This document shows, one piece after another, positions 43,069-54,380 of a DNA stretch of 64,000 nucleotides; position 1 is the first letter of the stretch, and each line of letters begins with the position of its first letter. Made by a program: the position numbers and the translations under genes. The notes below the pieces were generated by a model that saw nothing but the letters and a program-made list of their open reading frames with translations, made no database searches and was not told where the DNA came from. Source of the DNA: Irpex lacteus (lineage: Eukaryota; Basidiomycota; Agaricomycetes; Polyporales; Irpicaceae); assembly GCA_001986395.2 (NCBI GenBank), contig MQVO02000030.1:248001-312000 (forward strand). The letters are read 5' to 3'.

Positions 43069-43998
43069 ATGCCCCCAAGCACAGAAATCCCGCCGTTAGG
43101 TATCTCGTACGAAGGTAAACTGGTACACGCAGTCAGCAGCGGAGAGGGCGAGTGGCTGCCTTTCAATAAACTGAAGCATTACACGAACGCGTTTATTCGT
43201 CAAAACGGCAAGGTGAGTGCAAGCTTGTAGGTCTGCTCATTGTATCTTTTCTACGCGTTGCTGCTTGATTCTTTTACACGGAAGCTTACTGGAGTGTTTA
43301 ATAGATCTTGCTAGGTTATAAGAAACGCGGTTTCGGAGTGGGATTGTACGTTCCTCCTAGATCTAGAATTGAGTGGCTCTCTCCGAGTCGCAATTTTATC
43401 AGTCGAAAGTCACTCAAGTAGTTGTCTTTTTGGAACACCAGGTACAATGGATTCGGTGGCAAAGTCGAACCTGGAGAGACGGCCGCCCAAGCAGCCGGTC
43501 GAGAGCTAGAGGTATGTTTCTAACGTTTATGGCTCCATTATTGTAACGATGGATGTCCCATGAAATCGAACTCTGTGTGTTTGGCAGGAGGAAGCGGGGA
43601 TCACCGCACCGTTGCGTCGATGCGGATCCTTGTTCTTTATCCTCGAAGGTCTGGAAGAGGCTTTCTGCATCGAGCTATTCGTGGCGGAAGAGTACGAGGG
43701 GACTATCGTAGAGTGAGTATTACATGATACTATCCTGATGCATCATGCACTCCTAGTGTGCGAATTGTATTGAACGCACGACACTCCCCTATTTAGGACC
43801 GACGAAATGCGCCCGGAATGGTTCTCAGACGGCACAGACCCGAAGTCAGCTCTTCCACCCATCCCATTGAAGCAGATGTGGGCGGACGACGAGTTCTGGA
43901 TGCCGTTGTTCCTCGCCAACAAACCGTTCGTAGGACGGGGAGATTTCGCAAAGGACAATCGGATGCTCAGGTGTTGGTTTGGCGAGCAAATCCTGTAG
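43069..43998 (+). CDS. Nudix hydrolase, MTH1-like (oxidised purine nucleoside triphosphatase)
   Basis: Probably hydrolyses 8-oxo-dGTP and 2-OH-dATP to keep oxidised nucleotides out of DNA. The start at 43069 reads MPPSTEIPPLGISYEGKL without needing an intron. The domain then begins KHYTNAFIRQNGKILLGYKK and RGFGVGLYNGFGGKVEPGE. The Nudix box GX5EX7REUXEEXGU is complete (GKVEPGETAAQAAG, then RELEEEAGI). PLRRCGSLFFILEG, CIELFVAEEYEGTIVETDEM and RPEWF follow, then PLKQMWADDEFWMPLFLANK. The W-x2-D-D-x-F-W motif is the substrate-pocket signature of the MTH1 group. It ends WFGEQIL at a TAG (43996-43998). The N-terminal extension of about 45 residues is longer than in human MTH1. Tail-to-tail with D-amino-acid oxidase. 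Confidence 0.88.
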
Positions 43999-44090
43999 AC
44001 GCTCCTTGTTCTCATTCTAATATACCACAAATTGTGTTTCGTAGATATAGAGTGGGGTCAGGTATGCATGTCAATAGCACTTCTTCTCCG

Positions 44091-45569
44091 CTAGATACTC
44101 GTAGCGAGTTCTCCCTTGAGCAACCCTAAAGCGATTGACGCGGTCCCCCACGACGATTGAAATCCTCCACCTCCATGACTGAACAAAGAGCAACATCAGT
44201 ATCAGATCGAGACGATCACTTGACGCAGTTAAAGCGTTCCTACCCATAGTTATAAATAATAGGGATCGTCTTCCCATTGAGCTCGAGCTTCTCGGCTTCA
44301 ACACGAACTCCTCCCTTGCGCGCAGGGCGGAAGCCACAGCCTTCCTCCAAAATGAGTTGTCGCAGGTCGTCTACCGTCGGCGCACGTTCAGCACGGATCT
44401 CTGGAGGCGCCAGTTCCGGACAGAGTTCCAGGGCCCTTTCCAGGATTTCTGTGGTAGTCGACGGACGAGCGACGGGGTACCAGTCATTGTCGACTTTAGT
44501 ACCTCCAATGATAACCTGTAAGCCGATCGATTGATTCGGATGTCGTACTCAGTGTAAAAGTAGCGAGTAGACCTACATCGCCCGATCGTCTTGGGATGAC
44601 GTAGGTCCAGAGTCCCTGTTCTGCGTGGCTCGCCGTCCTACCGAAGCGAATCCAAGGTGCGCGTAGGAGGACCACCTGTCCACGCACTGGGAACACATCT
44701 TTATCCTCTACGCCACCCAACGTCCTTGCACCCAGTCCGGCACAAACTACGATAGCGTCGACCTGAGACTTGGTTGCGCGCGCGGGTGAGGCGAAAACGT
44801 GTGGGCCGCCTTCGGCGATTTGACTGATGTGTTGCACTGTACCTCGCACGATGGTGCCTCCCCTGGCTATGAAACGCGAAAGGAGGTAGTTGCAGTAGGC
44901 GGGTGTGTCGATGGTGAGCGTCGTGAAAGATATGCCAGCCTTGGTGGATGGGAGAAGCGCATCGGATGGCAGGACTTTGTGCTACAGAGGATGACCGTGT
45001 TGGTTAGGGTTGATTGATGCAGATTAGGTGGAACAATACGACTTACATCAGGCATCCAGTCGAGGTGGACATCTCTACCGTCGTAGAAATAGTCTGTTTG
45101 AGGCAGACGAAGGAAGCAGCCCTCTGCTTCAGCTCCTGGGGCAGACAAGTCCCACATCACCTTGAAGGTTTCCTGATCGATGGCTGCAAACGCATGTAGT
45201 AGTGTTGAGTAGAAGAACTGTGACAGCGGGAATACCTTGCTGCTTCGCATCGCCCTCAGCGTGGCTGACATGATGTGCTCCCTGGTAGAAGGTATCATTA
45301 GGTCACAGTTCTTTTCATCGAACGACATACTAACTACTAACCGCCCAGAGACTGGTATACTTGATGGTCTTGGGATCGGAGGGGAAAACTTCTGCGACTA
45401 TCGTGACATTGTAGCCACCTTCCTCTTGAATCTTGACGGCAGTGGTCAAACCCACGACACCTGCAGCGTATTCAACAACCAACATTACTGTCTGGCACGC
45501 TCACTCTGCCACAGTCGGCTTACCTGCACCTATAACCACAACTTGTTTGTCGGCTTCTGAAAAGGACAT
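44091..45569 (-). CDS. DAO1: D-amino-acid oxidase
   Basis: FAD flavoenzyme that oxidises neutral D-amino acids to keto acids, ammonia and hydrogen peroxide. The start at 45569 gives MSFSEADKQVVVIGAG and, across an intron, VVGLTTAVKIQEEGG, the GxGxxG dinucleotide fold at residues 14-19. Middle blocks are FRLPQTDYFYDGRD-like, ISFTTLTIDTPAYCNYLLSR, DAIVVCAGLGARTLGGVED and FPVRGQVVLLRAPW. Then come YVIPRRSGDVILGGT, PEIRAERAPTVDDLRQLILE and GFRPARKGGVRVE. The C-terminal signature is IIYNYG, an intron, then HGGGGFQSSWGTAS. The gene ends GELATSI at a TAG (44091-44093). Most DAOs are peroxisomal with a C-terminal SKL-type signal. The end here is TSI, so no PTS1 is visible. Six or so introns. Confidence 0.92.
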
Positions 45570-46203
45570 AGTGGCCCTCGTCGACAAAATACAAGTACGA
45601 GGCCTTTTATCGAACAAGTAGCCAGCGCTTTCAATTAGTGTCATGATCCAAGTACTAACTACGATTGGGCACTAACCTGATCTGCGGGAACAGAGGTTTC
45701 GTCAGGATGAAATGGTTTGTCTGGGGCAGCGATAGACGTCAGATTATTAGCAGATTGACACCCACAACAGTTCGCACACGATAGTTTTGAACAGTGATCA
45801 AAGCGAGTTCAAAGTTCTATATTGCTTTTGGTCGAGTCATGTTGCCCACCCTACTATCTAGAAGACCATCATCGCGCGCACGCATAGAACTGCTAGCGAA
45901 AAGGGGACAAAGTTCCTCTCAGCCAGCTGAATAATGACTTTTCTCAGTTGACAAGCATGAAAAAAGCGATAAGGTAGCTGGCCGTAGAGAGCAAGACGAA
46001 GCGATCACCAAGCGTCTTATATGAGAAGAGAAACTCGGTTTCAATCTCCGACGCAACGTAATGGCTTCGGAGATCGAAATATCGATGTCATCAGATCTCA
46101 ATTGAATCTCGTGCCGCGGCATTTCGGCAATGTTGTCATAAGCAATTGTAATGAGGGGGCCGACCGCAGACTGCGTACACAAACCACTTTATCCGCAACC
46201 TCC
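45570..46203. promoter_or_regulatory. Divergent promoter region (DAO1 / YSC84)
   Basis: 634 bases upstream of both genes. Short frames on both strands have no family resemblance. No known operator recognised. Confidence 0.45.
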
Positions 46204-48106
46204 ATGAAGTTCAACACACCTCTTCCTCAATCTCTGCCCAAAGAATGCAACAAGGCCGCGCAAATACGTATGTCGTGTCATCTTCACTTCAGCTCAGACA
46301 CTGATATCTTTCCAGTCAAATCATTCGTTGACAGTGGCAATAATGGCTTGGACGGGGTAAGCTACATGGTCATCATTTCGTGAGGATGTGCGCTCACTCT
46401 TCAGGTTTCAATTGCTAGGTTATACCTAGGAGCGTTTTGGAGCACGCAAAGGGCTTCGCTATCTTCACCGTATTCAAAGCAGGCTTCCTGTTCTCCGCCC
46501 GAGCAGGCAGTGGGGTCGTAATTGCCAAGCTCCAGGACGGAAGTGAGTACAAGTCACCTAATCTAGTCGACATCTATCATCTCAATAATCAAGGATAGCA
46601 TGGAGTGCCCCTAGTGCCATAGGAACTGCAGGAGTTGGTTTCGGTGGACAGGCAGGCGCAGAGGTCACTGACTTCCTCTTGGTACTCAACTCTCGATCGG
46701 TACGCCCTACACTCACGTATCACCTCGATGCCTATTGACTAACATCGCTCTAGGCTGTCGTAAGTGTCATATGGTCCTATCGTCGTATCTTTTCTCACCA
46801 TATCGCAGACTTCTTTCATGGCAGCGGGTTCCCTCACGATCGGCGGAAACCTCAGTGTAGCGGTCGGTCCGCTCGGCCGCAATGGCGAGGCGCTAGGTTC
46901 ACTCAATACGAAGGGCAAAGTAGCAGCCATGTGAGTTCGATAACTACTGTTTGGAGTGTGGTTATTGACTGGAAGGTAGGTACACGTACTCGAAAACGAG
47001 AGGTCTGTTTGGTGGTGTATCGTTAGAAGGTTCCGTGATTGTGGAGCGTCAAGATGCCAACGCTCAGGCATATCGCTCAGATGTCACGGCCAAGATGCTT
47101 CTTAGTGGCCAAGTCCCACCACCGGATTGGGCACAGTCGTTCATTCAAACGCTGGAGTCATGTACTGGGATGCCCGGTAACAGGCAGTGGGTTGACGAGA
47201 ACGACAGACGTCCAGACGATGGGTACCTCTTTGGTGGAACCGAGAGTCCTCGCAATGAGAATGGTTCCAGCCGCAAGAGGCCTGGAATGGGCAGCCGGAA
47301 AAACAGCAGTGTCGGGTCGTATTTCGACTTCAACGAGGATTCAAGCCAAACAAGCCGTCCCCTTGGGAGAGCACGCTCTGCCACCGCTCCAAGTTCTTCA
47401 CCTGGAAACGAGCACGATGAGCCCACAACCGACTTCTTTAGTACGAAGTTTGAATCCGACTTCAATCCAAACTCTGTTGAAGGACCTCGGAAGGGCCTGC
47501 GCTTTAGCACCGCTAACCCACCACTCGGCACCAATGGCTACCCCTTCCAAAGCGGTGTTTCCGACGTCTCATCTCACAAGAGATCCATCAGTGCATACAC
47601 ACCCTCGTCGTCTCTACGGTTCGAGAAGAAAACGAATCCGTTTGATGAAGACTCAGGTTATGGCGGGCGTCCGTCCTTCGATTTCGAGAACAACAGTGAT
47701 CACGATCGAGACGTATTTGGAGCACCTCTGTCAACTCCTCTCACTCCGGCCAGCCCACCACCGAAGCTGGCACCCAAAGCTGAGCTCTCCCGTCCACTTC
47801 AGCCACACGAAGGCGTTGCCAGGGCTATCGCTCTGTATGACTTCAACGCGGTACAGGTGAGCATTAACGTCCTTTAGCTTGATTCTGCTTATACAAGGCT
47901 TCCATTAGTCCGGTGACCTTTCCTTCAAGAAAGGCCAAGTCATTACCGTCACGGAGATGAGTAAGAATACTGATACGTGGTACGCATCAAGTTATCGCTG
48001 TATTGCATAGCATAGTATTGACGTCGTATTGTTTTGCTTCAGGTGGACCGGGAAGGTCGATGGGCGTACCGGAATCTTCCCTGCTAATTTTGTCGAAGTG
48101 GTTTAG
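46204..48106 (+). CDS. YSC84: SYLF-SH3 actin-patch protein (Ysc84/Lsb3, SH3YL1 family)
   Basis: Cortical actin-patch protein of endocytosis. The SYLF domain binds phosphoinositides and actin and the SH3 domain binds proline-rich partners such as Las17. The start at 46204 reads MKFNTPLPQSLPKECNKAAQ. The SYLF domain follows over about residues 5-215: SFVDSGNNGLDGVIPRSVLE, HAKGFAIFTVFKAGFLFSAR, AGSGVVIAKL, APSAIGTAGVGFGGQAGAEV, GSLTIGGNLSVAVGPLGRNG and YTYSKTRGLFGGVSLEGSVI. A Ser/Pro/Asn-rich linker of about 230 residues carries possible phosphosites. The C-terminal SH3 domain has ALYDFNAVQSGDLSFKKGQV, WWTGKVDGRTGIFPANFVEV, with the ALYDF, WW and PxNFV contacts intact. TAG at 48104-48106. Convergent with the GH76-like gene. 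Confidence 0.95.
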
Positions 48107-48375
48107 ATCCAGGGGGATGTGGCTCAATTCGCTGCATCTACGCTTGTGATACCTATGGACTTCTGAACGCGGGGTCACTGTATAATTGAGAAGAATGTAT
48201 TGCTAAGACTGTACGATGTGTGCTCGCTTGTACTATGTGTTGTAGTCTGTTATCTCGTTGTGCTTTGTGCTGTTTGATTCCTACCGTATAATTGCTGTTA
48301 ATTGGACATACTATGTGATAATGTCAGAGACAGACCAGAACTCGTGTATGCAAATCGGTTATAAAAAATAAATAA

Positions 48376-51210
48376 TTACACCACCTCACTATATTTTGGG
48401 GGAGGATCGTCAGAAGATAGAGGTGACCGCTGCATACTAGGGCTATCTACACGCGGCCTAACCCACCCCATTGACTGAGCGAAGAGCCGCGGTATCTCGG
48501 TCAATTTGGCCTCACTCCATTGTGGACGCTGGCTCCCACTTCCTCCCTCAGAAATACCTGGTTCATGCATCCTGATCGTCGAAGAATGGGAGAAAGAGCT
48601 GCCTTGCTGGGCAATAATGCTCGAGTTGTCTTCTACTAAGGGGTCTAGGGTATTTTCTGTCGTATAGAGGTTTGACGTGCCCTTGGACAGGTAGGGAATA
48701 CCCAAAGATGATAGAGCGGGTGGCATCACCACGTGAGGATATGTCAAGGACGACGTCGATGATAGAGGAAGCTGACGAGATTCCGCATATATAGAAGCAG
48801 GCCTGGGCGGTACATCGTCCGTGGGAGGCGCGAGCACCAGTTGGTTGCGCGGCAGACTATCGGAAGTCCCTATAACGTGGAAGTCTCGTCGAGAATCAGA
48901 TGACTTTTCGAGGTCGTCCCGCTTCTTGTACTGCTTACGAGCACGCAAGAAGAGCAGTGTGCAGCTGACGAGAAATGAGATACCGACTAGCGGAACGAGC
49001 GTTGCTAAAAGGCACAGCCTGATTTTCGATCGATTCGCGGCGAGTAGTGCGGCCTTGGCCTCAGACGAGGTCTTTGGGCGTGCGGTCGAACTCGACGTGT
49101 GCTTCGCCCTTGATGTCGACCTTGACTCTGAGCTGGTCGCTGGTGTGGAGCCCATTATTTGCGAGGAACTGCTAGCATACGGCGCTGTCAGCGAGAAGAA
49201 CTGAAATATGTGGTCGAACAGCGCACTTTGAAGATGGATTCTCGACCGCGGCATCAATGGCATAGTTCAGCGTGCTGAGAGCTTCCATTTGTCCCCAAGG
49301 TTGTAAAGTATTGGCCGCAGGCCCGTGCCAATCTGACGAGTATAAATTTGTCCCTTTCTCCGTCGCTAAATTGTTGACAGCTCGGTACTGGAAATATGTC
49401 AGCTTACTCTCTGCCGTATGACAAAAGCGGTGAGAATGGTATACCTGAACGTTCAGATATGCTTGGGTCAGATTCGCCACATCCGGGCTAAGAACGTTCC
49501 TACTCCATGCAGTGTAAAGACCTCTAATATAACCGGCTGCCACGTTTCTTAGTTTACCAAGTTGGACGTCCATTAGGAGTACACACCTCTTTGTCCTCGC
49601 TGCCCGTTGTTGCTCTTTGCATCCCCTTGGTACAGTATCGATTAGCCTTGCTACCGGTGTTTCATAGCGTGATAAACGAACCTTGCTGATACGTATTGAT
49701 CCCGTCTGGTCCAGTCCACGCGCCAAAAATCGAGGATGTGACTATCTGATCTAGACTAGAGCAAAATGCGTATACGTGTTGGTCAGAACGTAGCGCCATT
49801 GCACATTCCGAGAAGGACACATACGCGTCTTGTACTGTATTATTCATAGTCTGATTGAGATACACACTGAGCCCTTCAATCAGTAGGCCAGTTTGAAGTA
49901 TGTGCGCCTCGGTATTGGTTCGTTTGCAAGAGGTAAGGTTGACGAACTCAAGGATGACGGAGTGGTTGTAGAGCTGGGAGACCAAGAACTGCGATGATAG
50001 GTCTGCCGCTTGCCGATATTCAGTCTCATTGGTAGCCTCTAGTAAGTACGCGGACAGCCTAATCATATGGTGAGTTCAGGCCTACAGATAGCATTTCACA
50101 GAAGGTATTCATGCTTACGCCGAGAATCCACTAGGGATAGCTGTCAGCGCTGATATCGGCAGCGTGACTGATATGAGGAACTTACCCAAGCACTTCAGAC
50201 CGGACTAGCGTATTACTCGAAGGCTCGTCGCTCTATTAACAGATAACGGTCAGAGTCGGTGATATTCACCACACCAGGGCGTCTGTGCTGCGTACGTTGA
50301 ACATTCCTCCGATTACAGATACTGTTGGAAGATGAGCGATGAACGAACTTATTACAAGAAAAAACGCTAACCATTGTTGCATTCGCTCTGGAACCCCACC
50401 GTGCGGGTGGGGTGCGTTCCACTTTCCGCGTCGCCCTGCGTGATGAAGTACTGATTTCGAGCCTCCCAGACTGACTTCGCCTGATTCAGGAACGTATTGT
50501 TACGATATGCACGGTAGGCGTACATCGCAGCCAAAGCCCACGAACTATGTCGGGCAGGTATTCAAATAGGCACCATGGCCGAACGAAATGGAAAACTCAC
50601 AGACGGTCTACATCCGACGCTTTCTACGAGAAACTCTCCAATTCAGTCGAATGTCAGAGACGAAAAAGCTATCTCACGCTTACACTATCAACTTCGCATG
50701 AGAAATGCTCGACGTGTATGGGGTGTTTAACACGTACGGATTTACCGCCTCGCTATGTAGCTTCCCAAGGTTTTCGGTCACCAATTTCTGGTATCTCGTG
50801 GTTCCCGATATCGAGTCGTGCAAGGCAATAGATCCTAGTACGTTCGCGGTCTGGTGATTGTAGAATGCTATGCACATCCAGACATGAATGAGATTCTCGA
50901 CTATTAGATGATGATGTACTCACAATAATATCCCTTTTGGCCCATTTGCCCTGTCACGTTGAACTGGTCGCGTAGGGTGTCGATGGCAGATTGAGCGTGA
51001 TGGATGCGTTCTTGACGAGTGGAGTTGACAGGGTGATCCTTTTGAGTAGGTTGTAAATATTCGGGTACGTAGGGAGCAAGGGGAACGCATCCTCACCTTC
51101 CACGCAGAGGGGATACCAACTCCCATTTCAGCACCGGCGCACGGCGGTATAATGAGTATACTAGCCCAGAGTACATGAGCCACTATAAGAAAAAGCGAAG
51201 AGACACGCAT
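48376..51210 (-). CDS. GH76-like secreted/membrane-anchored protein, copy 1
   Basis: Related to alpha-1,6-mannanases and the Dcw1/Dfg5 cell-wall proteins (GH76). The start at 51210 gives a signal peptide, MRVSSLFLIVAHVLWASILI, ending around CAGAE. Then VGIPSAWK, AQSAIDTLRDQFNVTGQMG, NHQTANVLGSIALHD, SWALAAMYAYRAYRN, FITQGDAESGTHPTRTVGFQ, EATNETEYRQAADLSSQFLV, ILEFVNLTSCKRTNTEAHIL and GLLIEGLSVYL follow the family order. Near the end come YIRGLYTAWSR and SSDWHGPAANTLQPWGQMEA. A transmembrane helix (LCLLATLVPLVGISFLVSCT) and a cytoplasmic tail of about 150 Ser/Pro-rich residues end at TAA (48376-48378). Where GH76 enzymes have two adjacent Asp before the W-x-L-A-A-M segment, I read V-D. Enzymatic activity is therefore doubtful. 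Many introns. Confidence 0.75.
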
Positions 51211-52185
51211 GACTTCAAGTTATGTCGAGTCCAGATCGGCACAAACTCTATGGTGCGAGCGCAGCTCAGCCCACCTGAAGAACGGAAAGTCGAAGACTTG
51301 TTTCATAGTCCTATACCACGTTATATGCCCACTGAGCCTGAGAACATGTCGATATTCATGACGAGAGAAGGTCGACGGTCTGTTCATCAGTGCTCGGCGT
51401 CCATCTTGAACCTGTTGAGCGCGCACCCGGCCTATCTGGAAGGCATCCTCGAGCAGCGGGTGCTAATAGCTGTCATTCAACGGAACCTTTTGTTACCTTG
51501 AGCAGGAGTAGTAGATACCGCAATCGAGCCACTCGATCTACCGCATCGTTGATCTTGTACATCAAAATACACGGTCTCATTGTTGTCGAAGATTCGCATC
51601 CCTAGTCGTCTTTTCTTCCTGCTAGGTAGGTGAGTACGAATGTTGAGGGCTTCTTCTGTGCATACCTCTTTATATGCCCCGCACGAGGGACGTCGGGCCC
51701 GCATACATACGGGCTGTGAGGAATGGTCCCAACGAATACGAACTCCGGGGATGAGAGTGGCGTTCTATCACTGCATCAATGCGGAGGAAGGTAATGATGA
51801 GCGAATGTTGGACAGATTTGAGTGCGTCGCTACGTACCTACCAATCGTGATATGTCAGAGGATTAGATCGAAGAACGAGTATACTCGCATAGTCATTGAA
51901 ATCGCGCACCTTAACGATGGAATCGTCTAGCAGAAACTAATAGCACATCTTCAGGTCTTGTCCGATCAGAGCCGTTTCGTGTCTTCAGATGAGGAGCATC
52001 ATGCACAACCTTTGTACTCCGTACTGCAGCCAGTGGTAACGAACCGAAGTCCCACGAGTGTTGTCCTGCGTCTAAACGTATCGCTCTCTCTGAGAGGCTC
52101 GAGATGAAGAAACCTGCGTTAACTCCGAGACGATCTGTCATTGCAACGAAGGCAGGTAATGAAAAAATAATACAATATGATACAA
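51211..52185. other. Spacer between GH76-like copy 1 and RPT6
   Basis: About 975 bases. It holds the GH76-like promoter and the RPT6 3' flank. A 108-codon plus-strand frame (51175-51501) overlaps the GH76-like start antisense and has no family resemblance. Nothing else is supported. Confidence 0.45.
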
Positions 52186-53654
52186 CTACGAGAACAGCTT
52201 GTTGACTGACGTGTTGCCCTCTTGGTTCTTTTTCAAGACCTGCATAAGTAGACGGTGTCAGCCTCGACCAGATAGATATGGGCACGACTGCGGGACGAAC
52301 CTTGGCAACGGCAAACTCGAAATCCTCCTGTGTGACGTGCTGTCGTCTCTCCCGAAGAGCATACATACCAGCCTCTGTGCATATACCCCGTACCTCGGCA
52401 CCAGAACACTGACCCATCTTCTCCGCGAGGGCTCGGAGGTTGATTCCTCGTTGAAGGGACATCTACGACAATGTTAGAATCCTCGAGGCGATAAAGGGTC
52501 AAAAGGGTAATACCTTGCGTGAATGAATGCGGAGAATAGCCACACGGGCCTCTGGACCCGGCGGAGGGAACTCAATCTTACGATCAATACGACCCGGACG
52601 TAAGAGAGCGGAGTCGAGGATATCTGGGCGTTCGATTAGCCAGTGCCATGTAACAGCATCCGTACCACGCACCGATACGGTTGGTCGCCATGATCACTTT
52701 GATGTTCTTCGACGGCTCGAACCCGTCCAACTGGTTCAGCAGTTCCAGCATGGTACGCTGCACCTCCGAATCACCACTTCCAGACCCGCTATCTCCTCTC
52801 GAACTTCCAATGGAATCAATCTCATCCATGAAGATGATCGAAGGGGCATGTTCTCGGGCCATTACGAATAGTTCGCGGACCATGCGACTACCTTCACCAA
52901 TGTACTTCTGTACGAGCTCGGATCCTGATACTCGGATGAACTTGCAATCTGTATGGTGGGCGACAGCACGAGCGAGCAGCGTCTTGCCAGTACCGGGAGG
53001 GCCGTATAGTAGGACACCCTTCGGTTGAGCGATACCAAGGGCCTCGAAGAGTTCTGGGTGCTTTACGGGGAGCTCGATAACCTCCTTTATTTCCTTGATT
53101 TGCTTGTCAAGACCTCCAACCATCTCGTAGGTGCTATCCGGAACCTTCTCGACCATCATGAGCGAGACCAGGGGATCGACTTTGTTTGGAAGGATCTTGT
53201 GGATTGTGTACGAATCCGAACGAAGGGCGACTCGAAGTGTTGGGGTCAGAGAGCCGATGTCGATGTCAGATTCAAAGTCCACAACTATCTGAATCTCAGT
53301 AAAACGTAGCGTAAAAAGTGTGCTTTACACTCACTGTATTTCCCCTCTGGCTGGACTTTGACCAAGACCTTGTTCTTGCTCATAGCCTTAACCACTTCTC
53401 CAACATAACTACCCGGCTCGTGAAGTAGCTGGAGTTCCTCTCTCAGTAGCCGCACTTCCAACAGTAATCAGCACGTCGTAAAGGCGAAGAAGTCACAAGG
53501 AGTACACACCTCTCGCATTGAGCGCATTGCGCTGGGCCTCTAAACGTCGCAAGTTCTGGGTCTTCTGGTTGATGAGGAGCTCGGCGGACTCGATCTTGGC
53601 CTGGTAATAAGATTTGAGACCAGGCGGGGTCACTGTCTTTACAGCAACGGGCAT
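52186..53654 (-). CDS. RPT6: 26S proteasome regulatory ATPase subunit 8 (Rpt6/PSMC5)
   Basis: AAA+ ATPase of the 19S base that unfolds ubiquitinated substrates into the 20S core. The start at 53654 gives [20 protein letters not shown], then the coiled-coil [20 protein letters not shown], the OB segment [20 protein letters not shown] and [20 protein letters not shown]. The AAA domain carries [20 protein letters not shown], Walker A GPPGTGKT, pore loop KYIGEG, Walker [13 protein letters not shown], then [17 protein letters not shown] and the arginine fingers in [12 protein letters not shown]. The C-terminus reads [20 protein letters not shown] then KLFS, close to yeast Rpt6. TAG at 52186-52188. 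The length is near the usual 405 residues. Five to seven introns. It sits between two GH76-like paralogues on the same strand. Confidence 0.96.
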
Positions 53655-54380
53655 CGTTGAAAGAGTTGAGGTAGTCGTTGAGGATGATGGCAGACGCGTT
53701 TCGCAGACCAGCTTCAGCAGCGCTGAGCGCATACGCGTCCTTGTCACGTCCTGTCACGTTGAAGCCAACGTGTCACATGTCACAGAATATGGGACACCGT
53801 GGCCAATCCCATAGTGAGGGCATTTTCAACTTTAAGAAACATCAAAAGTAATAAATATATCATAGTGAGGCATTCACAGGAGATTGAGGAGCAGACTGCT
53901 CCAGTTACGAGCTCCAACAGTCGCACATCAGCAAAACTTCCTCAAAAGGCAATTTTTATGCTACTACGCCGCGTGGCGTATGACGAAACCAGTGTCTAAA
54001 TTATACATGCCTGGGATTTTAAGATATCAATTTTACATACTACACTAAAATGGTTAGTATCCTTCATAGCTCAGTTTATCCCATCCTCGACCAAACAATT
54101 GGCCACCAACAAACAGTCTCGGCGTGGGTGACGAAGGCAATAGGCCCTAAGTCACCTCACACATCTAGCGGTCCAGCTACCCATGTGCGGCACCACCGTT
54201 GAATGTGGAGGTTCAGAAATTGATTGGCCTCAAAGCGCTCGAGCTGTTCCAACGCCGATGTAAGTAGATCATTATTTCAAAATGAATACTATTACACCGT
54301 GTGGCCGCAAGAATGTGAACGTGCTAACTAAGTTATGGTACTAAAAATACAGATTGAACATACAAACTTTAAAATCTTTG
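53655..54380. other. RPT6 upstream region and GH76-like copy 2 3' flank
   Basis: About 725 bases. No Rpn4-type proteasome control element (GGTGGCAAA) was found by eye. Short frames only. Confidence 0.4.

Noticed and set aside
47145..47534. 129-codon minus-strand frame
   Set aside because: It is antisense to the YSC84 linker exon, whose plus-strand frame joins the SYLF and SH3 domains.
51911..52462. 183-codon minus-strand frame reading beyond the RPT6 arginine-finger exon
   Set aside because: It is a read-through of an RPT6 intron. The spliced RPT6 C-terminus ([15 protein letters not shown]) is clear downstream.
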